49,925 nt of DNA from Desulfuromonas sp. (lineage in GTDB: Bacteria; Desulfobacterota; Desulfuromonadia; Desulfuromonadales; BM501), in contig NZ_PKUB01000048.1 of assembly GCF_002868845.1 (NCBI RefSeq), forward strand, positions 102,247-152,171, written 5' to 3'. The notes below the pieces were generated by a model. It was given only the letters and a program-made list of their open reading frames with translations. It had not been told where the DNA came from and did no database searches. Positions 15,937 through 23,571 of this stretch are shown here, in pieces (the first letter of the stretch is position 1; each line of letters starts with the position of its first letter). The translations under genes and the position numbers were made by a program.

Positions 15937-16407
15937 TCAGCGGATGATCATCCAGCTGCCGTCGGGCTGGCGGCAAGCGGTGCCGTACGCCTGCTGCTGC
16001 TGGCCGCCGACGGTGATGGCCTGCTGGTATTCGCGGCAGTACTGGCCCTGCCCGGTCTGGTAGGTCTCGATAGGGGTGATGGTGCCGTAGTTGCCCGTGT
16101 CCGGGTTGCGCCAGGTGGTGGTCGTGTTGGTCCGGGTGCTCTCCAGGGCGTACTGGGCGTTGCGCTGCATGTACAACTGGTCCGCTCTGTCCAGAGACTT
16201 GCCTGCCTCCTGGCCGAGGATGGCGCCGGCCAGGGTGCCGATGGCCACCGCCACCAGTTGCCCCCTGCCTTTTCCGATCTGAGCGCCGAGCAGGGCGCCC
16301 GACCCGGCCCCGATCACCGTGCTCGTCGATTCCTTCGGCCCCATGCCGGGTGTGCAGGCGGCCAGAAGAAAAGAGGTGATCATCACCGTCACCGTCAGCT
16401 TTTTCAT
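15937..16407 (-). CDS. Glycine-zipper lipoprotein (17 kDa surface antigen/SlyB-like)
   Basis: This 156-residue protein has a lipoprotein signal with lipobox LLAAC (Cys18), so it is lipid-anchored in the envelope. Residues ~32-70 form a glycine zipper (VIGAGSGALLGAQIGKG and AIGTLAGAILGQEAGKSLD) as in SlyB, OsmB and the rickettsial 17 kDa antigen. The C-terminal part, rich in Gln/Thr/Tyr (ETYQTGQGQYCREYQQ, ACRQPDGSW), corresponds to the surface-antigen tail and has two cysteines. Function is probably envelope integrity; this is family knowledge. It is monocistronic with a consensus sigma-70 promoter upstream and a terminator downstream. Confidence 0.88.
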   Translation of the reverse strand: MKKLTVTVMITSFLLAACTPGMGPKESTSTVIGAGSGALLGAQIGKGRGQLVAVAIGTLAGAILGQEAGKSLDRADQLYMQRNAQYALESTRTNTTTTWRNPDTGNYGTITPIETYQTGQGQYCREYQQAITVGGQQQQAYGTACRQPDGSWMIIR

Positions 16408-16469
16408 GGGTCACTCCTTCCCGTCGTGCGCCCGTTTCGAGCGGGGCAAGGTATCGTCTTTCTGTCCGG

Positions 16470-16497
16470 ATTATATCGGTGCCATGGGACGTGTCAA
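16470..16497 (-). promoter_or_regulatory. Consensus sigma-70 promoter of the glycine-zipper lipoprotein gene
   Basis: On the minus strand TTGACA (16497-16492) and TATAAT (16475-16470) are both perfect, separated by 16 bases. Transcription would start near 16463, about 55 bases before the ATG. Both hexamers perfect implies strong constitutive expression, as expected of an abundant envelope lipoprotein. Confidence 0.85.
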
Positions 16498-16564
16498 GGC
16501 GGGCCCCCAGGGGAAAAGGGGCTCCAGGGGGACGGGCGGGGGTTTGTTTTGTCCAATTAAGGAA

Positions 16565-16594
16565 TTGACAACCAGGGTGCACGAGCGGTATTCA
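16565..16594 (+). promoter_or_regulatory. Possible sigma-70 promoter of the iron-sulfur flavoprotein gene
   Basis: TTGACA at 16565-16570 is followed after 18 bases by TATTCA. The -35 is perfect but the -10 matches only half of the consensus, so this is tentative. Confidence 0.4.
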
Positions 16595-16670
16595 TCTTAG
16601 GCGGTTTCGGGCTTCTGGTTCAAGGAGGCCGAACCGTTGAATGTCAATGTCTGACGGGGGAGGTAGGATC

Positions 16671-17357
16671 ATGAAGATCGTCTGCGTTCTGGGGAGCCCG
16701 CACGGACTCAAGGGCAACACCTCGCGCCTGCTCGGCCACGTTCTCGAAGGGGCGGAAGCTCTCGGTGCCGAGGCTGAGATCGTTAGTCTTGAGCCGGGCA
16801 CTGTCCAGCCCTGTGACGCCTGCGATGCCTGCCACAAAATCGGCCGCTGCAAGCAGAAAGACGCCTTCGAGGCCATCTGCGAGCGCATCGCCGCCGCCGA
16901 CGGCCTGGTCCTCGCCAGTCCCAACTATATCCAGAGCGTCAGCGCCCAGATGAAGGCCTTCATGGACCGCTGCTGCGGGGTGGTGCACCGTCTCGGCTTC
17001 GAGGGCAAGTACGGCGCCTCGATCGTCACCTCCGGAGGGGGTGGCGACGATCCCATCATCGATTACATGAATCGCTTCCTGGTCATCACCGGGGTGCGCC
17101 CCGTCGGCGGCGTCCACGCCACCATGGGCGCCCTGCCCGAGGGCCAGTTCACCGACGGCCTCATCCGGAGCGCCCGCGAGCTGGGCGAGAAGCTCGTGAA
17201 GGCCTGGCGGGGCCAGCGTGTCGATCCCGAGACGGAGAGGGAGATGGAGGAGTTTCGCCAGCGGATGCGGCAACTCGTCACCTTCCGGCGGGATGAGTGG
17301 CTGTACGAGTATGCCTACTGGCAGGAGAAGGAGGGAGAGGGGTGTCGGCAGGTTTGA
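16671..17357 (+). CDS. Iron-sulfur flavoprotein (NADPH-dependent FMN reductase-like)
   Basis: This 228-residue flavodoxin-fold protein begins MKIVCVLGSPHGLKGNTSRLL, with the FMN phosphate loop SPHGLKGNTS, and contains SPNYIQSVSAQMKAFMDR, typical of the NADPH-dependent FMN reductase group. Four cysteines at 48, 51, 54 and 60 (PCDACDACHKIGRC, spacing CX2CX2CX5C) match the compact motif that binds a [4Fe-4S] cluster in archaeal-type iron-sulfur flavoproteins (ISF). Such proteins transfer electrons between ferredoxin and FMN. The C-terminal ~50 residues are charged and helical (ERMEEFRQRM-like). Start 16671 is preceded by ggaggtagg. It stands alone; no electron partner is adjacent. Confidence 0.82.
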   Translation: MKIVCVLGSPHGLKGNTSRLLGHVLEGAEALGAEAEIVSLEPGTVQPCDACDACHKIGRCKQKDAFEAICERIAAADGLVLASPNYIQSVSAQMKAFMDRCCGVVHRLGFEGKYGASIVTSGGGGDDPIIDYMNRFLVITGVRPVGGVHATMGALPEGQFTDGLIRSARELGEKLVKAWRGQRVDPETEREMEEFRQRMRQLVTFRRDEWLYEYAYWQEKEGEGCRQV

Positions 17358-17680
17358 ATAAAAGATGATATAAGGCGACTGCTATGACGGAAATGACATT
17401 GTGACACCGCGATTTTGGAAGAGAAGTGTGGCAGCGCAAGATCTGCCCCTGTTGGCTTTCTCGGCGGTCCCGGGTAAAGGCAGAAGGATCTGAAGTTGTG
17501 GGACTATCGTGTTTTGCGGCCGATGGGGAAGGGGCTTGGGTCGACGGGATCTCTGTTCGCAATCCCTGCTCGATACGGTTGATTAAAAAAATCCCTCTTG
17601 GTACATTTACGATCGGATTTCGGGGAGTCTGATGCAAGCAGGGGCGAGGCCGTTCCGATGGATTCACCGAAAACAATCCT
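17358..17680. other. Non-coding 323-base region, nothing recognised
   Basis: No gene, convincing promoter, terminator or structured RNA was recognised here. Composition is somewhat more AT-rich than the surrounding genes. A 68-codon plus-strand frame (17426-17632) has no recognisable features and no ribosome-binding site. Confidence 0.5.
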
Positions 17681-17701
17681 TTGACCTTTGAGGGGGCTGA
17701 A

Positions 17702-18508
17702 TTGGGTCTGCATTGGGAACCTGTAGCAGAGCGCCTTTATCGTGACAAGCCGGGTTTAATCCTCGTGCACATCCCGAAGACCGGCGGCAGTTCGGTGGCC
17801 TCGGCGATCCGCCGCCACTATCGCCTTTCCGATCTCAATATCCGTGCCGGGCAATCCTCCCGAGCCGCAGAGGCCTTGACGGGGATGTCCGGTTCGGACA
17901 GGGGTTTCGATGCCGCCGTCCAGTCGCTGCGTGCCTCCCTGGCGTTCTATGCCGCCGAACGGGGCGTCAAGTTCATCACCGGCCACCTGTGGTACGAACC
18001 GGCCATGAAAAATCTCGAAGGGCGCGGTTATCATTGCGTCAGCGTGATCAGGGAGCCCGTAGCCCGCTGGTATTCAGCTTACTTTTACCGCAGATTCAAA
18101 AGCGCCGGCCATGGGAAAATTGATCTGGACATCGAGGCTTTTCTCGATAGCGAACAGGGGCGCAGCCTGGGCAGCAGTTATGTGCGCTACCTGGGGGGGA
18201 CTCAGGCGGGGAAGGACTATTGCTCGCATCGGGCCGTGACCGTCGCCATCGAGCGAATGCGCGGCCTCGCCGTTATCGGTTGCCTGGAGGATCTGAAGGG
18301 GTTCCAGAATGCGATGTCGCAGCGTTTTGGCCTTCGCCTCGAGATCCCCCACAAGCGCAAAAGCCCCGTTCTCAATAACCCCGAGCATCTGGAGTTGATG
18401 AATAAGGCGAAGGGGTCGAATGAGTTGCGAAAGAGGATTGAAGAGATCTGCGCGCCGAACATGGTGATTTACGAGCATGTTCGATCTCGTGGGCTTGGAA
18501 CCGGGTAG
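17702..18508 (+). CDS. Sulfotransferase-family protein (Sulfotransfer_2-like)
   Basis: This ~268-residue protein carries the PAPS-binding signatures of sulfotransferases: the 5'-phosphosulfate loop VHIPKTGGSSVASAI near the N-terminus and the 3'-phosphate segment VIREPVARWYSAYFY near the middle. Such enzymes move sulfate from PAPS to carbohydrate or other acceptors. No polysaccharide genes adjoin, so the acceptor is unknown. A TTG at 17702 is preferred because agggggc lies six bases upstream; TTG at 17681 is the other in-frame option and lacks a ribosome-binding site. Its G+C content appears lower than that of neighbours and it stands alone, which fits acquisition by transfer, though that is inference. 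Confidence 0.75.
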   Translation: MGLHWEPVAERLYRDKPGLILVHIPKTGGSSVASAIRRHYRLSDLNIRAGQSSRAAEALTGMSGSDRGFDAAVQSLRASLAFYAAERGVKFITGHLWYEPAMKNLEGRGYHCVSVIREPVARWYSAYFYRRFKSAGHGKIDLDIEAFLDSEQGRSLGSSYVRYLGGTQAGKDYCSHRAVTVAIERMRGLAVIGCLEDLKGFQNAMSQRFGLRLEIPHKRKSPVLNNPEHLELMNKAKGSNELRKRIEEICAPNMVIYEHVRSRGLGTG

Positions 18509-18589
18509 CCGGCCGGAACAAGGATCGTTCCCGGGGACGGGTTTGCCTTGCTCCTTCCTGAAAATCTCATTATGTCCTTCACAACAAAG

Positions 18590-18617
18590 AAGCGGGGCCC
18601 CTGTCGGAGCCCCGCTT
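18590..18617. terminator. Hairpin terminator between convergent genes
   Basis: aagcggggc (18590-18598) pairs with gccccgctt (18609-18617) and is followed by ttgcatttttt on the plus strand; on the minus strand it is followed by ctttgttgtg. It lies between the ends of the sulfotransferase and a minus-strand membrane protein. Its sequence is almost identical to the hairpin at 19607-19630. Confidence 0.8.
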
Positions 18618-18665
18618 TTGCATTTTTTGCGACTTGGCCCCGGACGGGGGCATCGCCCATTGGGC

Positions 18666-19418
18666 TTATCTCCGCTCCCTGTCCCAGGGTTCGGTCTCCT
18701 CCCCGTGCAGGTGTTCCGCCACTTCCACCGGTTCGGAAACGGAAGGGTTCTCAGCGGTCGATGTCCTCTCATTCCAGGCGGGTTCGGGTTGATCTTCCGC
18801 CGGTTCGGGCACCAGGGCCGCCCGGGTACTCTTCTGGGCCCATTTTTTCATCGCGGCGATCTCGCCTTTGAGAAGGGGGCGTCCCGCTTCGCGGACCTGC
18901 CGGAAATAGGTTTCGAGCATCGGGTGCTTTGCGCAGAGCTCGACGACCCTGGAGTGGGCCTTTCTCTTCTCGGGTATCGGCTTGAGGGCCTGCAGGCCTT
19001 CCTGCGCCGTTCTCAGCAGATGGCCGATGGCCAGACAGGCGATCCCCAGCAGCAGTCCGCCGCCGACCCCGACGTAGACGGCCAGGGCGAGGTCGTTCCT
19101 CGTTGTCAGGATCCAGGTCGCCGCGGTCGTGCCCCCCAGAGCCACCAACAGGCAGGCGATCGCTCCCACCGCGGCCCGGGATCCCCCGAGCAACCGCGCC
19201 AGGAGGGCGAAGACCACCGTGCCTCCTCCGAGGGCGAGGGTCGTTCGCTGGTCGGCGAACTTCATCGTCCAGAGCAGGTAGATTGCGCCGGCCCAGAGGA
19301 GAGCCAGCAGCGAGGCGAAGGCGGCGGCTTTTTTCCGCCGCGACAGAAGTGTCGCGCGCTGCTTCTCGACGTCCTGTGATGACGGCGGTTTGAAATAGAT
19401 GTCAAATTCCATCAGCAT
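18666..19418 (-). CDS. Membrane protein of unknown function
   Basis: This 250-residue protein is not recognised as a named family. It begins MLMEFDIYFKPPSSQDVEKQRA and has four hydrophobic segments at about residues 30-50, 57-77, 82-102 and 113-133. A charged cytoplasmic C-terminal half follows (PIPEKRKAHSRVVELCAKHP, ETYFRQVREAGRPLLKGEI) and ends in an acidic, low-complexity tail (EVAEHLHGEETEPWDRERR). Start 19418 is chosen for the aggagagg ribosome-binding site six bases upstream; the longer in-frame start at 19475 is less likely. A possible promoter TTTCCG-N17-TATACT lies further upstream. Neighbours give no functional clue. Confidence 0.7.
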   Translation of the reverse strand: MLMEFDIYFKPPSSQDVEKQRATLLSRRKKAAAFASLLALLWAGAIYLLWTMKFADQRTTLALGGGTVVFALLARLLGGSRAAVGAIACLLVALGGTTAATWILTTRNDLALAVYVGVGGGLLLGIACLAIGHLLRTAQEGLQALKPIPEKRKAHSRVVELCAKHPMLETYFRQVREAGRPLLKGEIAAMKKWAQKSTRAALVPEPAEDQPEPAWNERTSTAENPSVSEPVEVAEHLHGEETEPWDRERR

Positions 19419-19606
19419 GGTCCTCTCCTGAATGCATTGCACTCTCCATGGGGCGTTTTTTAGGCGACGCTCCAATAAGGGGCGTTTAATTTTTCTAGCA
19501 CTCTTGAAGTATACAAAATTCTTCAGGAAACGGAAACACTAGATGGGCCGAATGGGGGCATGCATCTTTTTATCAGGAGTATCCACTCCCGGTAGCGAAA
19601 AATAAT

Positions 19607-19630
19607 GCGGGGCCCCTTTCGGAGCCCCGC
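19607..19630 (-). terminator. Hairpin terminator of the multihaem cytochrome gene
   Basis: gcggggc pairs with gccccgc around a ten-base loop, and the minus strand continues attattttt. It begins 28 bases after the cytochrome stop. The 24-base hairpin differs from the one at 18592-18615 by a single base. Confidence 0.8.
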
Positions 19631-19657
19631 ATAGGGATTCCAATGCCGGTCCCTCTC

Positions 19658-20707
19658 TTACATTTTGTGGAACCCTTTGGCGGACTTGGCCGCCCAGGCC
19701 TTGTCTCGGCTTCCGTGGCAGGCCAGGCAGGCATACTCGAGGGTCAGGTACCCCTGGGCGAAGGTCGAGGTCTTTTCTTTCTCCGTGACCGTCTTGAACA
19801 TCGCCGCCTTCGGATCGACGTTGATCTTGAAAAGGTGGGTGCGCACGTCCCCGGTGTAGCTGGCCACCGCGATGGCCGACTTGGTCGCCTTGGGCATGTG
19901 GCACTCTTTGCAGCCCAGGCCCGCCTTGCCGTGGATCGAGGCGGCGTAGGACTTGGCGGCGGCGGCGTGGCATTCGGCGCAGTTGTCCTTGGCGAGGATG
20001 GCCCGCTGGTGGGGGTTGTGGCAGTCGATGCAGGCCAGGCTCTTGTGGACGCCCGCCTTGAGCTCGTTGATCTGCTCGTGGTGGCGAATGAAGCCCCCTT
20101 TGGCCGGCGGCTCGGGTCCCATGCCGCCGCGCTGGTGGCACTTGCCGCAGGCCTCGGCGCCGCGGTCGATGGCGATGGTCTTCTTGGAGGGCTTTTTGAT
20201 GTGCTCCCCGCCCGGTCCGTTACATTCCTCGCAGCCGATGCCGTCCTCGGACCAGGTGCCGATCATCCCCACCATGCCGTCCTGGTGTCCGTCGGCGCTG
20301 TAGTTGGTCATATGGCAGGGGCCGCATTTGTAGGGCTTCTTCTCCCCCTTGTGGTAGAAGGACCAGGAGCCGTTCGCGAGATTGTATTGGGTCTTGGCTT
20401 CGCTGCCGTCCTTGGCGGTCGTGATGATGTAGCCCTTTTTGTCGATGAAGCGGGCTTTCTTTGTCGCTCCGCCGATGACGTAGGAGATGTCGTCCCAGCT
20501 GTAGCCGGGGGGCAGGGGGAGCTTGGCGTAGCGGGCCTTTTCGACCTTGCGCAGCTTCCAGGGGTGGCCGCTGGCCTGCCAGTCGTTGAACTGTTCGGCG
20601 TGACAGGTGAAGCACTTCTCCGAGCCAACGTAGTCGGCGGCCGTAGCCGGCAGGGCCAGCGCCGCGCAGAGCAGAATAGCCGCCAAAATCCCGAACGTCT
20701 TGATCAT
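19658..20707 (-). CDS. Periplasmic multihaem c-type cytochrome, seven CXXCH plus one CXXCN
   Basis: This 349-residue protein has a cleavable signal peptide (cleavage near ATAA, residue 24). Seven haem c sites are visible: CFTCH 32-36, CGPCH 128-132, CGKCH 187-191, CIDCH 226-230, CAECH 243-247, CKECH 266-270 and CLACH 327-331. An eighth site reads CEECN at 159-163, within GIGCEECNGPGGEH, where the family pattern is CEECHGPGGEH. The histidine ligand is thus replaced by Asn (codon AAC at 20221-20219, one base from CAC). The protein would carry electrons through the periplasm, for example toward extracellular or soluble acceptors. Ribosome-binding site ggaggtag precedes the ATG. An inverted repeat GGTAAA-N10-TTTACC lies upstream and may be an operator. 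Confidence 0.88.
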   Translation of the reverse strand: MIKTFGILAAILLCAALALPATAADYVGSEKCFTCHAEQFNDWQASGHPWKLRKVEKARYAKLPLPPGYSWDDISYVIGGATKKARFIDKKGYIITTAKDGSEAKTQYNLANGSWSFYHKGEKKPYKCGPCHMTNYSADGHQDGMVGMIGTWSEDGIGCEECNGPGGEHIKKPSKKTIAIDRGAEACGKCHQRGGMGPEPPAKGGFIRHHEQINELKAGVHKSLACIDCHNPHQRAILAKDNCAECHAAAAKSYAASIHGKAGLGCKECHMPKATKSAIAVASYTGDVRTHLFKINVDPKAAMFKTVTEKEKTSTFAQGYLTLEYACLACHGSRDKAWAAKSAKGFHKM

Positions 20708-20781
20708 TTCTACCTCCAGAGGAAAGGGTAAATTCTACTCATTTTACCAGGGGTGGGGCGGTGAGCAAGGAGTGGTGGGGG

Positions 20782-21482
20782 TCAGGCGGGGTTTCCCCCC
20801 TGTTCCTCCCCGTCGTCGGGAGTGAGGAGTTCGCCGATAAAGAGGCTTCCGTTGTGGACGAAGAAGCACGACGGCAGCCCCTCGGCCAGCTCGTTCAGAC
20901 GGCGGGAGTAGGTCTCCTCTTCGCCCTTCTCGGGCACGGCGAGGCCGAGAAGCACCAGGCCGCCGTTGCGCTGCAGGCCTCCCCACCAGATGTGGATGGT
21001 GCGCCGCACTCCCTCGCGGCTCGGGGCCAGGGGGCGGATCCGGCCGATGAGCAGCGACTGGTTGAGGCGCGCCAGGCGGCGGATGGCCCGCAGGAAGTGG
21101 ACCATGCGCTTCGGCTCGTCGGGCCAGCCGAGGATGACGGTGTTGCTTTCGATGCCGCCGATCTCCAGGCCGAGGCTCCGGGAAATGATGTAGTAGGCGC
21201 CGCCGACCCCGACCCGGGTGTTGGTGGCGACCGCCGAGAGGGCGAGGGCGGTGACGAGGGAGATGGCGTTGGCCAGCGCCACGATGAGCAGGGTGCGCCC
21301 CAGGCCGACCTGCCCGACGACCCAGCCGAAGCGCAGGTACATGATGACCCCGAGGATGGTCAGGATCGTGGGGGTGAAGACGCCCAGAAAGGTGCCGAGC
21401 TTGCCCGGTCCGGAGGGGCCCTTGGGGGCCTTCGCCCGGGGGAAAAGAGCCGAAGGCTTCTTTGCAGCAGTTCGTCGAGCAT
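20782..21482 (-). pseudogene. Remnant of SLC12-type (Na-K-Cl cotransporter-like) transporter: frameshift and internal deletions
   Basis: The frame carries pieces of the bacterial SLC12 family, whose members are usually 700 residues or longer. An N-terminal piece (KLGTFLGVFTPTILTILGV, then NTRVGVGGAYYIISRSLG, ending GLEIGG) covers only the first two or three membrane segments. It is joined directly to a cytoplasmic-tail piece (SNTVILGWPDEP, IHIWWGGLQRNGG), and this in turn to the extreme C-terminus (AVPEKGEEETYSRRLNELAE). Most transmembrane helices are gone. The well-placed start (ATG 21482-21480 with aaggagg upstream, giving MLDELLQRSLRLFSPG) is in another frame than the transporter piece, so a frameshift near 21440 is also needed. 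The product could not work as a transporter. Family comparison is from memory. Confidence 0.7.
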
Positions 21483-21605
21483 GGCCACCCTCCTTGGATC
21501 TCACCCATTTAAGCGCAACGGGGCTCGATTTGCCTTCTTTTTCCGCCTTCCGAAAGGAGCGCACGCGCCCCCGTTATCCTGCGGTATCGCTGGGAGTTAT
21601 CGCGG

Positions 21606-21634
21606 TTGCGGGCGAAGGAGATCCGGGGTAGAAT
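21606..21634 (+). promoter_or_regulatory. Sigma-70 promoter of serB-sfsA
   Basis: TTGCGG (21606-21611) and TAGAAT (21629-21634) are separated by 17 bases. Transcription would start near 21641, 22 bases before the serB ATG, which excludes the longer in-frame serB start at 21606. Confidence 0.6.
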
Positions 21635-21662
21635 GCCCCCACTTCCCACGACGAGGTTCGCA

Positions 21663-22859
21663 ATGGACAACCGTTTGATTCTCATCACCATGACCGGCCC
21701 CGACCGGCCGGGGATCATCGCCGCGGTCACCGGCCAGATCGCCGCGGCCGGGGCGCGCATCCGGGACATCGAACAGACGGTGACCCACACCCTCCTCTCC
21801 CTTTCGGTGATTATCGATTTTCCCGGCGGCGGCAGCGACCAGAAGCCGCTCATCAAGGAACTCCTTTTTTTGGCCAAGGAGCTGGGCCTCGACCTCGACT
21901 TTCAGGTCCTGGCCGAGGAGGAGTACCGGCGCAAGAGCGACCGCTGCGCCTTCGTGGTGACGGTCCTCGGCGGCGGAGTGAGCGCCGCGGCCCTGGCCCG
22001 CGTCTCCGGTATCCTGGCCGACCAGGAGGGGAACGTCGAGCGCATCTCCAAGCTCAACCAGGGGGAGTTGCGCTGCGTGGAGCTGCTCGTCACCACCCCG
22101 CCGAGGCCCGACTTGAGGGGCATGACCCGAGAGCTTCTGCAGGCCGGGTCCGAGATGGGGGTGGACATAGCGGTGCAGGAGGAAAGTCTTTACCGGCGGG
22201 CCAAGCGCCTGGTGGTCATGGACATGGACTCCACCCTGATTCAGATCGAGGTCATCGACGAACTGGCCCGCATCGCCGGGGTCGGGGAGCAGGTGGCGGA
22301 GATCACCGAACGGGCGATGAACGGCGAACTCGACTTCCAGGCCTCGCTGCGGGAGCGGGTGGCCCTGCTCAAGGGGCTGAAGGCCGAGGCCCTGGAAATG
22401 GTTTACCGCAGCGTTCCCTTCACCCCCGGGGCCAAGACCCTGGTGCGTACCCTGCGCCGCCTCGGCTTCAAGACCGCGGTCATCTCCGGAGGTTTCAAGT
22501 TCTTCACCGACAGGCTAAAGGCCGAACTCGGTCTCGATTACGCCTATGCCAACCAGCTCGAGATCGCCGACGGGGTCGTGACCGGCGGCCTGGTGGGCGA
22601 GATCGTCGACGGCGCCCGCAAGGCGCAGCTCCTGGAGGAGATCTCCGAGCGGGAGGGGATCACCCTCGACCAGGTCATTGCCATCGGCGACGGGGCCAAC
22701 GACCTGCCGATGCTCGGCCGGGCCGGTCTGGGGATCGCCTACAACGCCAAGGCCCGGGTCCGGGAGCAGGCCGACACCCATATCAGCCACCTCGGCCTCG
22801 ACTCCATCCTCTACCTGCTCGGCCTCTCCGAAAAGGAGATGGCGGAGATCGGCGGGTGA
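21663..22859 (+). CDS. serB: Phosphoserine phosphatase with N-terminal ACT domains
   Basis: This 398-residue enzyme performs the last step of serine synthesis, hydrolysing O-phosphoserine. Two ACT-like regulatory domains occupy about residues 1-80 and 95-170 (ITMTGPDRPGIIAAVTGQIA; VVTVLGGGVSAAALARVSGI). The HAD phosphatase domain follows: motif I DMDST with nucleophile Asp187 and Asp189, motif II VISGGF, motif III/IV GDGANDLPML. The ACT domains suggest feedback by serine or another amino acid. The start at 21663 agrees with the promoter. The stop overlaps the GTG start of sfsA. Confidence 0.96.
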   Translation: MDNRLILITMTGPDRPGIIAAVTGQIAAAGARIRDIEQTVTHTLLSLSVIIDFPGGGSDQKPLIKELLFLAKELGLDLDFQVLAEEEYRRKSDRCAFVVTVLGGGVSAAALARVSGILADQEGNVERISKLNQGELRCVELLVTTPPRPDLRGMTRELLQAGSEMGVDIAVQEESLYRRAKRLVVMDMDSTLIQIEVIDELARIAGVGEQVAEITERAMNGELDFQASLRERVALLKGLKAEALEMVYRSVPFTPGAKTLVRTLRRLGFKTAVISGGFKFFTDRLKAELGLDYAYANQLEIADGVVTGGLVGEIVDGARKAQLLEEISEREGITLDQVIAIGDGANDLPMLGRAGLGIAYNAKARVREQADTHISHLGLDSILYLLGLSEKEMAEIGG

Positions 22860-23551
22860 GGCTCCCCGCGCCCCTGCTCGCGGGGATCCTGGTGCGCCGC
22901 TACAAGCGCTTTTTCGCCGACGTCGAACTGGAGGACGGCAGGGTCGTCACCGCCCACACCCCGAACACCGGCAGCATGAAGCAGTGCGCCGTCCCCGGGC
23001 ACCGGGTGCTGATCTCCCGGGCCGACAACCCGGCCCGCAAGCTGGCCTACACCCTGGAGCTGATCCGGGTGAACGGGCACTGGGTCGACACCCACACCCA
23101 CCGGACCAACCGGGTGGTGGAGGAGGGGCTGCGCAGCGGGACGATCCCCGAGCTAGCCGGCTACGCCGTCACCCCCGAGTACCGCTACGGGGAGAGCCGC
23201 ATCGACTTCCTCCTCGAGGGGGATGATGAGAAGATCCTGGTCGAGGTGAAGAACGTCACTCTGTGCTGCTCCCCGGACGTCGCCGGCTTTCCCGACGCGG
23301 TGACGACCCGCGGACAGAAGCACCTGCGGGAGCTGATGGAGGCTCGCCGCCAGGGGCTGCGGGGGGTGATTTTCTTTCTCGTCCAGCGCGGCGAGGCGCA
23401 GGCTTTTTGTCCTGCCGACGCCATCGACCCCGAGTACGGGAGCCTTCTGCGCCAGGCCTCCGCAGAGGGGGTCGAGGCTCTCGCCTACCGTTCCGTCGTC
23501 TCAGCGGAGGAAAATCGCATCGGGACGCGCATTCCGGTGCTTTTGGATTAA
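22856..23551 (+). CDS. sfsA: Sugar fermentation stimulation protein SfsA homologue
   Basis: This 231-residue protein matches SfsA along its length: LVRRYKRFFADVELEDG, AHTPNTGSMKQC, SRIDFLLEG, ILVEVKNVTL, PDAVTTRGQKHLREL. The last motifs resemble a nuclease-like (restriction endonuclease) core with acidic residues D and ExK, and the N-terminal part is an OB fold. The biological role is unsettled; E. coli SfsA binds DNA and affects maltose metabolism. The GTG start (22856) overlaps the serB stop by four bases, so the two are co-translated. Confidence 0.95.
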   Translation: MRLPAPLLAGILVRRYKRFFADVELEDGRVVTAHTPNTGSMKQCAVPGHRVLISRADNPARKLAYTLELIRVNGHWVDTHTHRTNRVVEEGLRSGTIPELAGYAVTPEYRYGESRIDFLLEGDDEKILVEVKNVTLCCSPDVAGFPDAVTTRGQKHLRELMEARRQGLRGVIFFLVQRGEAQAFCPADAIDPEYGSLLRQASAEGVEALAYRSVVSAEENRIGTRIPVLLD

Positions 23552-23571
23552 CCCCCGAAGAGGAGATCGTT

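Noticed and set aside
19899-19912. TGGCAC...TTGCA resembling a sigma-54 promoter
   Set aside because: The gap between the elements is three bases instead of five, and it lies inside the cytochrome coding region.
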